Shown: positions 43,080-52,905 of the stretch, piece after piece | Position numbering within the stretch: position 1 is the first letter of the stretch | How the letters are laid out: every line of letters begins with the position of its first letter | Assembly: GCA_951394045.1 (NCBI GenBank) | Contig: OX595989.1 | Span: 62,001 to 126,000 of the forward strand | Direction: 5' to 3' | Length of the DNA stretch: 64,000 nt | Source of the DNA: Nitzschia sp. DOCU1 | Lineage: Eukaryota > Bacillariophyta > Bacillariophyceae > Bacillariales > Bacillariaceae | The notes under the pieces: model-generated | The model's input: the letters and a program-made list of their open reading frames with translations, nothing else | Told to the model about the DNA's origin: nothing | The model's database searches: none | Program-made: the position numbers and the translations under genes

Positions 43080-44276
43080 CTAGAGGATACAACGGGGTAT
43101 GCTGCAGAGAAAGGACGTTCTAAGGAGACAGCGATTATTGCTGCTGAGAAAGACGCAGTAGAGGATACAACGGGGCATGCCGCACAGAAAGGACGTTCTA
43201 AGGAGACAGCGATTAACGCCGCTGAGAAAGACGCATCAGAGGATACAACGGGGCATGCCGCACAGAAAGGGCGTTCTAAGGAGACAGCGATTATTGCAGC
43301 TGAGAAAGACACAGTAGAGGATACAACGGGGACTGCCGCACAGAAAGGACGATCTAAGGAGACAGCGATTAATGCCGCTGAGAAAGACGCATCAGAGGAT
43401 ACAATGGGGACTGCCGCAGAAAAAGGACGTTCTAAGGAGACAGCGATTATTGCCACTGAGAAAGACGCAGTAGAGGATACAACGGGGACTGCCGCAGAAA
43501 AAGGACGTTCTAAGGAGACAGCGATTATTGCTGCTGAGAAAGACGCAGTAGAGGATACAACGGGGCATGCCGCACAGAAAGGACGTTCTAAGGAGACAGC
43601 GATTAATGCCGCTGAGAAAGACGCATCAGAGGATACGACGGGGCATGCCGCACAGAAAGGGCGTTCTAAGGAGACAGCGATTATTGCAGCTGAGAAAGAC
43701 AGAGTAGAGGATACAACGGGGACTGCCGCACAGAAAGGACGTTCTAAGGAGACAGCGATTAATGCCGCTGAGAAAGACGCATCAGAGGATACAATGGGGA
43801 CTGCCGCAGAAAAAGGACGTTCTAAGGAGACAGTGATTATTGCCACTGAGAAAGACGCAGTAGAGGATACAACGGGGACTGCCGCAGAAAAAGCACGTTC
43901 TAAGGAGACAGCGATTATTGCCGCTGAGAAAGACGCAGTAGAGGATACAACGGGGACTGCCGCAGAAAAAGGACGTTCTAAGGAGACAGCGATTATTGCC
44001 GCTGAGAAAGACGCATCAGAGGATACAATGGGGACTGCCGCAGAAAAAGGACGTTCTAAGGAGACAGCGATTATTGCCACTGAGAAAGATGCAGTAGAGG
44101 ATACAACGGGGACTGCCGCAGAAAAAGGACGTTCTAAGGAGACAGCGATTATTGCTGCTGAGAAAGACGCAGTAGAGGATACAACGGGGACTGCCGCAGA
44201 AAAAGGACGTTCTAAGGAGACAGCGATTATCGCCGCTATGCGTGGGAAAGCCGCACAAACAGGAAAAGCTACGTAG
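43080..44276 (+). repeat. 78-bp (26-codon) tandem array, open on both strands
   Basis: gaggataca-cggggac/catgcc recurs at 43083, 43161, 43239 and onward every 78 bp, about 15 copies to 44240. On the plus strand one frame stays open from 43080 to the TAG at 44274-44276; each unit reads EDTTGTAAEKGRSKETAIIA plus AEKDAV, charged and Ala-rich. The minus strand is open for 334 codons with a hydrophobic repeat (AIIAVSLERPFSAAVPVVSS). The plus frame is closed by TAA at 43077-43079 and its first ATG is 324 bp into the array, so it is not a simple gene. It could be a terminal exon of the preceding gene, or a repeat between two convergent genes. Confidence 0.85.
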
Positions 44277-44334
44277 TCTTAGGCTGCTACACACTGAAAC
44301 ACTGAGGCTAGTAACCTTGTGAAGGTGGCGTGAG

Positions 44335-47300
44335 TTACCATGGACCATCCATAGTTCGCGAGTACGTGTGTGCCCAATAGCTTTTTCGGTCCCTTATGTA
44401 TACTATGTTTTTCGACTGAGTGGTTGAATTCTCGACTGCAAGGTCAATATATGACCGTAGTTGCGAGAACTCTTGGACAACCATAATACGTCGCTTGATT
44501 TGAGATGGGTGACACAGCCTGATAACTGGTCTCAATACCTGCCTATGTGAAGATTGGCCCTCGTGTAGAACGTTCAGATTCTCGTCAAGGAGGGGGGTTT
44601 GTATAGTACACTGCCGGTATTCAAGCTCCCAAGTTTCGGTCAAGGCGGTTTCACTTGCGGTGTCTTCGACTGTCGAGTGGATTATACACTGAACCTTAGG
44701 ATTGTCAATTGGGTGCTCCTCTTTTTGGGGATCATACCCTGGGTTGCATATTATCCCTAACAACCTCACTGGAAACCAACCAGCGGGTGTGGTTCCTTCG
44801 TACTTTCCAGAAATGTTTTTGTGTGGAGGAAATGGGTGACCTGGCTCATTAAAATCGACAAGTACCCACTCGTACCACTGCTTCCCTCGGTAGAAGGGAT
44901 GGCACCTCAGCCTTCGGTATTCAGTGTAGCCTTCGACCCAGCCGTCTTCGAAGAAGGATAGTATGCTTTCCACCACCAGTTGGGGCATTTCCATCAACAC
45001 GTTACTTTTCTGTCGACCACTCCAGATACACTGTTTCAACTCGTTGTTTGATGCCTCGAGCCGCCACTGCACCTGGCTCTGGTATATCTTGAAACCAAGG
45101 CCATCAAGGCCCGTCGTTGCGGCTTTTGGTAGCTCTGATGTTGTGTCCTCTTCCTCGTCACCACTTTCCTGCTCCCCAGAAACGTCTAGGTAATCTAGGA
45201 GAGTTGTTTCGTAGACTCGGTCAGCTATCATCTCGCTGAAGTCATGAAGGTTGTCGGCGTGGGCGGCCTGTGAAGTCTTGCTAGGGTTCTTCCCAAAAAA
45301 TTTGAGCATCCTTTCCCCCCAGTCCGCAATGTACTGATAGGGGAATCCAAACATTGTAATGTTGCGGGGGATGTGTAGCAGCTCGTGAAACTTCTGAGTG
45401 GCCCACCCACTACCCGCCCGCCGGGGAAATGTCTCCTGGATCAATTTCTGCAGATGACCTATACGTACCCTTAGTAACATCTCCTTTGTTGAATCCCAGG
45501 CATGGAACATCAAAATCTCTTCAAAAACTTCGACTACCTGCTGAACGGTCACCTCCACAAGAGGTGGCAGTTCGACAACGTCCCCACTATTGTCCAACTT
45601 GGTCCGTTTGGCAGCAAGGTCTCCGTCTCTGGCACGTTGGGCCAACTCCCTGGCACGTGAATGGGTAAGACACTGCTCCATCAGGGCCGAGCCACGTCGT
45701 GTACGCAGTAGCACTAGCGACATCAATATAGTGCCAACCCACTCCCTCGCAGATAACATGGTAAGGGATGTAATGCCATTGGAGAAGTAGATTCTAGGGA
45801 AAGACTTCTTTTCCCCTGACCTTAATGTACCGAAGATATGAGAAGCCTCTATGTCCAACCGGGCACACTCGCCTGCGGAAAGGGGGGAAATGAGAAGGGA
45901 AAACATGGTCTTCATTATTGTCATGAAGATGTGCATCAAGTCATGGGGTAGGGGTAGGGAGGCCTGTCCACCAATATCAATGTCCCATAGACTGTTATGA
46001 CAGACGTGTGTGCACAGATTAGCCAAGGCTTCCCTTCCGGCTGCCACCTGTTCCCTAGTTGATTCCGGCGACAAAGCGGCAGCCACGTGTGGCTTGACGT
46101 CATCGATCATAACCTCTGTGCATTCTGCCCCAGCCACTCCCGCTTCGGCAGAGGTAATGTTGCAGAAACGAGACAATCTGGATGAATTCTGGTACGAGGA
46201 ATATCGACACGCTTCACAGTCCATGGCCTTGGCATCACCACAGATAAACGCAATCGGCAATCGGAGATAGACTAGCCGAGCCTCGTTGCCAATCAGAACA
46301 ACTCTTGGTTGCTGGCGGAACTCTTGTTGTACCTGTCTAATCTCTTCGAAAATCTTGGCCTGGCACAGATGAAAGTTTCTGACAGTGCAACCCTTTCCCT
46401 CTTGTGGGATGTTTTCTGCCCTCTTTTGTGCCTTGGTCCTTTTATCATAGTTAGGTATGTAACCGATGGTCCGAACATACTTGCGACGATACCGAAGGTG
46501 GTGTCTCAGGATCCCAAATGCCAGTAAGACCGGAGTGACTGATTGGCGTTGGTTTAAGCTAGTACCAATCTCATCCCAGTAGATGATAAAAGGGACGACC
46601 AAATCAAGACCTGGACAGAGGGACTCATGCCGAATGTAGTCCTGCATGGCCTTCCCTGACAGCACTTCGCCTGGCTGGGATTCAGCAAGGTTGATTTGGT
46701 TCCACCTATTAGTCGGATTAACCACAAGATTGTCTAAATTAGACATCGTTTGAAAGTCGCGCAAAATCGAGTTCACGGCATCCCTGACAGAGAATATGGT
46801 AATGTTTGTCGACTGTCGGGGGAGGCGATGGTGGGACAAGTCTTGTGGTTGGGAGGACTCTATGGCAATTGGCACGGTCACCGGGGGCTTCATCGGGGAT
46901 AGTTTACTGAACTTTGAATATAGAGTTGCCGCGGAGTACGAAAGGAATGCATCAGAGGACAGGTCAACCCCTGCCGCCGCCCCCTTCCTGAGTTCACTCA
47001 TCAGCCGGTCGAACAAATAGCGTGGAACAGCAGGGTGCCGACATATGCGGTACATCCGAAGGAGGAGCCTCTCTTCAGGTGTCCCGAGAAAGGATATTTG
47101 ATTAGATTGTTCCCGCAGATCCGACAAAGATAGTGTGGATGTAGGGGCGCTTAAAACCAGGAGCTCCGCTGGGGACAAATGGCGAGGACCAGAGCTCGAA
47201 GGGGAGTGCTGTAGGGTACCTGGGGGGAGAGGTGCTACACATTCATCAGGCATTGGGGGAGCTGATAAGGTAGGCACCCCCCCTGTTGTGGTAAAAGGGG

Positions 47301-47781
47301 ACGGGGAAGAGTCTCTGGGTTGGTCGTCTGGGCGAAATATGACATATAAGCCGGATTCCAAAGCAGAGAGGTCTTCATCACGTGGATCCAATTGGGCATC
47401 TGGAGGAGCGGGGGGTTCACGTATGGCAAGTAGTTGACGAGAGGCCCGCATCGACCTGCGAGTTTGGGGTGCGTCCAATGGGGCGGAAGTAAGAGGAGGA
47501 TGCTCTTGCTGGTGGATCTGTCGACTGGCAGCAGAGGGTAGAGAAGCTGCCGGAGGCGTGTGTTGATAGACATAAAGAAGAGGGGGCGGCTGGGCAGTTG
47601 GTGATCGGAAAACTCTTAATGGTTGCTGCCCGTTTGAGGAGGTGTCATCGTCGAAACTGGCGTGCAAAAAGGAGGGTGACTCCTCTATACTTTCATCATC
47701 TCGCAGATGCTGTGCTTGCGGGTACGTGGTCACACGGAGACGTGTTCTTTTCAGGCTGGCCTTGGAAGGATTTCGTGGCAT
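44335..47781 (-). CDS. Transposase, Tnp2/Plavaka-like (CACTA superfamily) RNase-H fold
   Basis: 1,148 aa from the ATG at 47781; the frame runs 12 codons further upstream without ATG. The N-terminal 240 residues are Pro/Ser-rich and disordered. Around 395-460 the segment VVPFIIYWDEIGTS, SVTPVLLAFGILRHHLRYRR and VRTIGYIPNYDK matches the pattern of Tnp2/Plavaka transposases, in which an aspartate (here D403) is followed by a strand, L-x-x-GN/GI-x-x-x-x-R and a conserved GYIP/AYLP. Then LIGNEARLVYLRLPIAFICGD (D516) and C522/C525 (DCEACRYSSY) follow, then LPHDLMHIFM at 611-620. The third acidic residue I cannot place with certainty. The C-terminus has no recognised domain. It is the only plausible mobilising enzyme in the element. 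Its 5' end lies about 150 bp from the right 117-bp array. Confidence 0.65.
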   Translation of the reverse strand: MPRNPSKASLKRTRLRVTTYPQAQHLRDDESIEESPSFLHASFDDDTSSNGQQPLRVFRSPTAQPPPLLYVYQHTPPAASLPSAASRQIHQQEHPPLTSAPLDAPQTRRSMRASRQLLAIREPPAPPDAQLDPRDEDLSALESGLYVIFRPDDQPRDSSPSPFTTTGGVPTLSAPPMPDECVAPLPPGTLQHSPSSSGPRHLSPAELLVLSAPTSTLSLSDLREQSNQISFLGTPEERLLLRMYRICRHPAVPRYLFDRLMSELRKGAAAGVDLSSDAFLSYSAATLYSKFSKLSPMKPPVTVPIAIESSQPQDLSHHRLPRQSTNITIFSVRDAVNSILRDFQTMSNLDNLVVNPTNRWNQINLAESQPGEVLSGKAMQDYIRHESLCPGLDLVVPFIIYWDEIGTSLNQRQSVTPVLLAFGILRHHLRYRRKYVRTIGYIPNYDKRTKAQKRAENIPQEGKGCTVRNFHLCQAKIFEEIRQVQQEFRQQPRVVLIGNEARLVYLRLPIAFICGDAKAMDCEACRYSSYQNSSRLSRFCNITSAEAGVAGAECTEVMIDDVKPHVAAALSPESTREQVAAGREALANLCTHVCHNSLWDIDIGGQASLPLPHDLMHIFMTIMKTMFSLLISPLSAGECARLDIEASHIFGTLRSGEKKSFPRIYFSNGITSLTMLSAREWVGTILMSLVLLRTRRGSALMEQCLTHSRARELAQRARDGDLAAKRTKLDNSGDVVELPPLVEVTVQQVVEVFEEILMFHAWDSTKEMLLRVRIGHLQKLIQETFPRRAGSGWATQKFHELLHIPRNITMFGFPYQYIADWGERMLKFFGKNPSKTSQAAHADNLHDFSEMIADRVYETTLLDYLDVSGEQESGDEEEDTTSELPKAATTGLDGLGFKIYQSQVQWRLEASNNELKQCIWSGRQKSNVLMEMPQLVVESILSFFEDGWVEGYTEYRRLRCHPFYRGKQWYEWVLVDFNEPGHPFPPHKNISGKYEGTTPAGWFPVRLLGIICNPGYDPQKEEHPIDNPKVQCIIHSTVEDTASETALTETWELEYRQCTIQTPLLDENLNVLHEGQSSHRQVLRPVIRLCHPSQIKRRIMVVQEFSQLRSYIDLAVENSTTQSKNIVYIRDRKSYWAHTYSRTMDGPW

Positions 47782-47934
47782 TGACAGACAGGGAATGGGA
47801 AATAAATGAAAATTCAAGGGTAGAAGTTAGCAACAAGTAAGAAGAAGTGAGGAGCCGGAGATATGTTCTGTGTGCAACTTCCTTTTGTGAGGCTCTTTTG
47901 AAAGCTAACTTGGCATGCGTGCTTTGTGCTTTCT

Positions 47935-49485
47935 TCAGATTGAGCCGTTTTTCAGTTAAAAAGGCGCAATGGAGGGTACAGTGGTGAAATTGCAGGGGAT
48001 TGGACTGGATTGACTGTTAGGGTCGGCGTGGCTGTGCCGGCGTGATTTTCCTCAGATTGAGCCGTTTTTCAGTTAAAAAGGCGCAATGGAGGGTACAGTG
48101 GTGAAATTGCAGGGGATTGGACTGGATTGACTGTTAGGGTCGGCGTGGCTGTGCCGGCGTGATTTTCTTCAGATTGAGCCGTTTTTCAGTTAAAAAGACG
48201 CAAAGGAGGGTACAGTGGTGAAATTGCAGGGGATTGGACTGGATTGACTGTTAGGGTCGGCGTGGCTGTGCCGGCGTGATTTTCTTCAGATTGAGCCGTT
48301 TTTCAGTTAAAAAGGTGAAATGGAGGGTACAGTTGTGAAATTGCAGGGGATTTGACTGAATTGACTGTTAGGGTCGGCGTGGCTGTGCCGGCATGATTTT
48401 CTTCAGATTGAGCCGTTTTTCAGTTAAAAAGACGCAATGGAGGGTACAGTGGTGAAATTGCAGGGGATTGGACTGGATTGACTGTTAGGGTCGGCGTGGC
48501 TGTGCCGGCGTGATTTTCTTCAGATTGAGCCGTTTTTCAGTTAAAAAGACGCAATGGAGGGTACAGTGGTGAAATTGCAGGGGATTGGACTGGATTGACT
48601 GTTAGGGTCGGCGTGGCTGTGCCGGCGTGATTTTCTTCAGATTGAGCCGTTTTTCAGTTAAAAAGGTGCAATGGAGGGTACAGTGGTGAAAAAGCAGGTG
48701 ATTGGACTGAATTGACTGTTAGGGTCGGTGTGGCTGTGCCGGCGTGATTTTCTTCAAATTGAGCCGTTTTTCAGTTAAAAAGGCGCAATGGAGGGTACAG
48801 TGGTGAAAATGCAGGTGATTTGACTGAATTGACTGTTAGGGTCGGCGTGGCTGTGCCGGCGTGATTTTCTTCAAATTGAGCCGTTTTTCAGTTAAAAAGG
48901 CGCAATGGAGGGTACAGTGGTGAAAAAGCAGGTGATTTGACTGAATTGACTGTTAGGCTCGGCATGGCTGGGCCGGCGTGATTTTCTTCAGATTGAGCCG
49001 TTTTTCGGTTAAAAAGGGGCAATGGAGAATACAGTGGTGAAAAAGCAGGTGATTTGACTGAATTGACTGTTAGAGTTGGCGTGGCTGTGCCGGCGTGATT
49101 TTCTTCAGATTGAGCCGTTTTTCAGTTGAAAAGACGCAAAGGAGGGTACAGTGGTGAAATTGCAGGGGATTGGACTGGATTGACTGTTAGGGTCGGCGTG
49201 GCTGTGCCGGCGTGATTTTCTTCAGATTGAGCCGTTTTTCAGTTAAAAAGACGCAATGGAGGGTACAGTGGTGAAATTGCAGGGGATTGGACTGGATTGA
49301 CTGTTAGGCTCGGCGTGGCTGTGCCGGCGTGATTTTCTTCAGATTGAGCCGTTTTTCAGTTAAAAAGGTGCAATGGAGGGTACAGTGTATTTATCATGAA
49401 GGTGCCGGCGTGATTTTCTTCAAATTGAGCCGTTTTTCAGTTAAAAAAGGCACAATGGAGGGTACAGTGCGTTTATCGCGAGGGT
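47935..49485. repeat. Right 117-bp tandem array (about 13 copies), inverted relative to the left
   Basis: gagccgtttttcag recurs at 47942, 48059, 48176 and onward with exact 117-bp spacing to 49346 (12 periods), then an 81-bp shortened unit (49427). The unit is the reverse complement of the left array: gattttcttcagattgagcc, gtttttcagttaaaaag, ggagggtacagtggtgaaa, gactgttagggtcgg. It lies between the minus-strand transposase gene (about 150 bp away) and the plus-strand three-exon gene (about 205 bp away), again a divergent pair. The final unit carries gtgtatttatcatgaagg in place of the usual centre. Confidence 0.92.
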
Positions 49486-49691
49486 GAAAAAAGGTTAGAA
49501 CAGGGTGGGTGTGATTTGAAAACAGACACCATTATCACCACACATAAAACGGGCGTGCATGCGTCCGTAAGTGAGAGAGTTTGAATGTGAGATGGAGAGA
49601 GGATGACGAGTGTTTGGTTTAAAAAGAGTAAAAGGTTGCAACCTTGGCGCAAAGATTATTGCCACAAAAACAGCAAAGGTGAGGAGCAGTC

Positions 49692-50993
49692 ATGAGGAAC
49701 AAGGGTGGCTCCGTGCAGGAGAACGAAGCGGCTGCAGACAGTGGCGGTGGTGGGGATGAATTTGATTTGGAAAGTTTCTTGGATAGGCTGCCGCCTGATC
49801 AGAGAAGAGAATTGCGCAGGGTGTTAAGTGGTGGCTCCGGTGGGGCACCTGTGGAAGAAGTCGGCTTGGCAACGGGTGGAGTGGTTAGTACCACCTCATC
49901 TATAACCGTGGGAGATAGGAGGGAGGAGGCTAAAATATTTACGGAACAGATGAAAAGGGTGTTCAGGCAGGTTAAGTTCATTGATGAACGTGATCTGCAA
50001 CACGGCAGGCTATTCTACGAGAAGGTTGTCGAGGCAATGGGAGGTGGGTTGGTTGGTACGGATGAGTGGTACAGGAAGAAGGGAGGTCTGAGAGCAAGGG
50101 CATATGCTAAGATAGTGGATCTGAGAGGAAACGTAACGAATCGACTAAAAGAGGCATTTTTAGGTAAGAGGTTGCAGGGTCGGTGGAGTTGTATGGCATC
50201 GGCTGTTATAACTAACAAGCTGGGTGGTTGAAGCTCATTACCGTGTAAAGGAAGCTGAAGATAGTAACAGCAACGAGGATGAGGATAGAGAGGGGGTGTG
50301 GAAATGTTTGTTCCAGGTGATTTGTGGGAGACAAGGAAGAATCCAGGACTGTTCAAGGTTCTGTGCCGACAGTATTTTCCGGCGGTGAAATTTGGGAGGA
50401 AGGGCTCGTATGGTAGAAGAATGGCAAGCGACCTGGTGAGCCAGGTCTTGAACCCGTCGGATGAGGCATTCGTTTATCTTGTTTTGGAGAACAACTTTGA
50501 GTACTGGAAGACATTGGGCAGGGAAATGTAAGTTGGAAATTATGGGATTGTGATTGTTGGAATGAGAGGGTTTGGAATATCTGACTGATGGTGTGCCTGT
50601 GTATTGTTGCTGTGTAGGATTGATACGGGAAGGGTAATTCCCATGAATATGAAGGAGCGTATTGTGCAGCCCAAGTATACGCATGCCAGGAACAGCAATA
50701 ACATGAGTTGGAATCGAGCTGGAAAGGTGCGCTATGTGGAGTTTCTGAAAATGGTGATTGAGGATAGGAACAGGGCTGGTGCCAAAGAGCTGGAGTTGGA
50801 AGTTAGGCAAGAGTGGCGAGATGCTAATGGAGGGAGGCGCAGACGAGATAATCTGCAGGGGGGGCAGGAGGAAGAGATATTGTCAATTCCAATAGTGGAT
50901 GATGATGGAAATCCAGTAGTCATTGAGGTGACGGGGGGGGCATTGGTTGAAACAGAGGATGAATTGGAAAGGGCAGGCGTAATGGCTGTTTAG
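49692..50993 (+). CDS. Three-exon transposon protein (360 aa), function unknown
   Basis: Exons 49692-50163, 50293-50527 and 50618-50993. Donors are gtaagagg and gtaagttg; acceptors end agagag and gtgtag. Phases agree at both junctions and the sum is 1,083 nt. Without splicing the frame stops at once after each exon, which supports the introns (129 and 90 bp). The protein is acidic at the N-terminus (DEFDLESFLDRLPPDQRREL), has a helical part with FTEQMKRVFRQVKFIDERDL and NVTNRLKEAFLG, then KFGRKGSYGRRMASDLVSQV and PSDEAFVYLVLENNFEYW, a phrase I associate with proteins of diatom mobile elements, and a basic C-terminal part (NGGRRRRDN). By position it could be the counterpart of CACTA TNPA, which binds subterminal repeats; this is inference. 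Confidence 0.65.
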
Positions 50994-51448
50994 AGTAACT
51001 GTTAGAAATGTTGAGGAAATTCATTAATGGGATGGGAATTTCTAATTGGAGTAGGGCGTAGTGAGTGACAGAGAGAGTATAAAGAGGGAATGGCATTTGA
51101 TTGGTGTGAACCCATTTGGAACTGGTAAGGGGATGGGGTAATGGTAGTGGGGGGCGGTAGTATGGGAGTAGAGTGCCATTGAAAATGAAATGTGCTGTGA
51201 GAAATGGTAAGGTAGTTCATAAGTGGTATTATGGATTAGGGAGGGTTAAGGGTTGCCCAATGGAAGGATGGTATAAGAATGGCTGTTGCCATTTTTGAAT
51301 GATGTGCAAAATAGTGAATGGTGTGGCGGTTAGATAGGGGGGTGGGCCATAGCTGCTGGTTAAGGGGTTAAGTATGATTTGGGGGGATAATAATGGGTTC
51401 GGAGACCTCCCCACGGTGATGCCTATTTTTGGGGGTCCCGGACATAGA
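50994..51448. other. Right subterminal region of the transposon
   Basis: G-rich on the plus strand, without array or gene. Next to the TIR a hairpin can form: gggggtccc (about 51430-51439) with gggtaccccc (51452-51461). Confidence 0.5.
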
Positions 51449-51481
51449 TATGGGTACCCCCATATTTTCCCTTTCCTGATG
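51449..51481 (-). repeat. Right terminal inverted repeat
   Basis: Perfect 33-bp reverse complement of 34956-34988. Confidence 0.95.
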
Positions 51482-52905
51482 TTGTTGATGTTGGCCACGA
51501 ATCGTTCCATTAGCTAGTAGTAGCGCAGGTCTGGGAACGGACGCCCGCCCGTTGCAGAGTTAGACGAGAGAGTCGTATCCAATCTTGCTGATGATCCTCG
51601 TGGTCCCGCCATCAAGAACAAGTCGCAAGAGTGAGCCATGGGCGGAGGCTTTGCCAGGCCAGTAGCACTGCTACCACTTTGCCGCCGCCTGCTGTCCGAC
51701 GACGGTACAACAATGATAGGGGCTTGGGACAAAGAGGAGCTTGGGGGTAAACTACAAACAGGGGGAGCAGGGGCTCCCATCATTGTCAATGCCATCATTG
51801 ACGCTGTTGAAGAATCGAGACACATCCATTCCGTGACGAGGAGTCGAACCAGATCGGCACGAGCATGACGTTTGCTACAACAGTATGCCCGATAACTGCT
51901 TTCCAGAGTTTCGATGATGTCTTTGTCGGATTTGGAACGCAGTGAAACTGGCATGCCCAAAAAGTATAGCAAAGCCCGAATTCGCCTCGTTTCTTCGTCA
52001 TCGTCATGAAGAACGAATGCTGCACTCGATGACGATGACGCTCGCCTGGTCTCATTATCATTCAACTGTCTTTCCATCAGTTCAATGATCTCCGCCTGTG
52101 TACTACCTTCATCATCAACGACGTTTGATGACGATGTTTCATCAGGCTTTAGGAGGTCCAGCGGGTTCTCAGATAGTCTCCTTGTAGCGGCGTCGGCTAC
52201 TTGGGACTCCACAAGAGGCGTCATGGGATTCCATGGGAATGGGATTTGAGCCGTTCGTGAGCCTAGAGGCCCCACGGGGTCCTCGTCTCCCAGCGCCTTG
52301 GATATTTTGTCATCGAAAGGAGACGAAAATTCTTCGTCTGTTGCTTGTGTTGGTACATTGATGTCAATAACAAGATTCTATGCTGGCCTTGGAGCAAATC
52401 CCGAAAGGTAACTCTTCATGCGGTAAAGCAACGATACGTCCTTTTGGATGTTATTGGAGCTGTAAAGTGCAACGACCATTCGTCCCACACCCGCACAATC
52501 TATCGGTATAGCTGCCGCAGACTTGATACCGTTGGCGATCGCTCCCTCCACTTGCGGGTCGGACCACGATTTGGCTCAACCAAGGTTGTACTCCCATTGT
52601 GGTTTCCAGACTCGTAGGTTCGGTCCGGAAGGCCTCCGCCCAGCTCAAAAGTTACATTGCCATTAAACTCCCCAAATGCCTCCATGGACCTGAGTATTTC
52701 CCGAGGTGTGTCGGTCCTTGTCATTGAATCGGCATGAATAAGCCGAATTTCTGTCCCGTTTTCATTGTCAACAAGGCCTTCACCGGAACTCAAGGTATTT
52801 GGTTGTTGCAAATACAATGCAACGATTTCGAGAAAACTGGATGGCCTTGTCGCAGTGTATTGACGAAGATAGTCGCATCCACTGTGCCCATCCGTAATGA
52901 CATTG
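51482..52905 (-). pseudogene. Truncated copy of the RING/GAF gene (copy C), right part of the duplication
   Basis: Minus strand, nearly identical to 12895-14350. The C-terminal 253 codons (51514-52275) are still open, but further upstream the frame breaks: around 52380 (substitution and frame loss near VIDINVP), around 52600-52620 in GRTYESG, and a deletion of about 45 bp near 52803 that removes the HADCWAP region. Homology ends at about 52905, so RING, TGRW and linker parts are absent. The transposon sits 32 bp downstream of the stop codon. It is a pseudogene of the intact gene at 12916-15774. Confidence 0.8.

Larger units (their letters stand above)
34956..51481. mobile_element. 16.5-kb DNA transposon with 33-bp TIRs and five genes
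   Basis: Bounded by perfect 33-bp inverted repeats (starting CATCAGGAAAGGGAAAATAT) at 34956-34988 and 51449-51481. The same flanking sequence occurs uninterrupted at 12845-12925, so the empty site is visible. No target duplication longer than 2 bp (possibly tt) can be seen. Gene order: PIP-box protein (+), dioxygenase-like (-), 117-bp array, large protein (+), 78-bp array, transposase (-), inverted 117-bp array, three-exon protein (+). The transposase resembles the Tnp2/Plavaka branch of the CACTA superfamily, but the ends do not read CACTA. A 217-bp frameshifting duplication and an in-frame TGA suggest this copy depends on others. The perfect TIRs suggest recent movement. Confidence 0.88.

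Noticed and set aside
43076..44080. 334-aa hydrophobic repeat protein on the minus strand
   Set aside because: An open frame follows automatically from a 78-bp period (multiple of three) lacking stops; no signal for translation and the plus frame is equally open. Kept only as a property of the array.
34956..51481. Integrated giant virus or virophage segment
   Set aside because: No capsid, packaging ATPase, polymerase or other viral hallmark; introns, arrays and a DNA-transposon-type transposase fit a transposon better.
34940..51500. A clear target-site duplication at the transposon ends
   Set aside because: Flanks read ...ctactactt and ttgttgatg...; only a possible 2-bp tt is shared, and alignment with the empty site is ambiguous by one or two bases.
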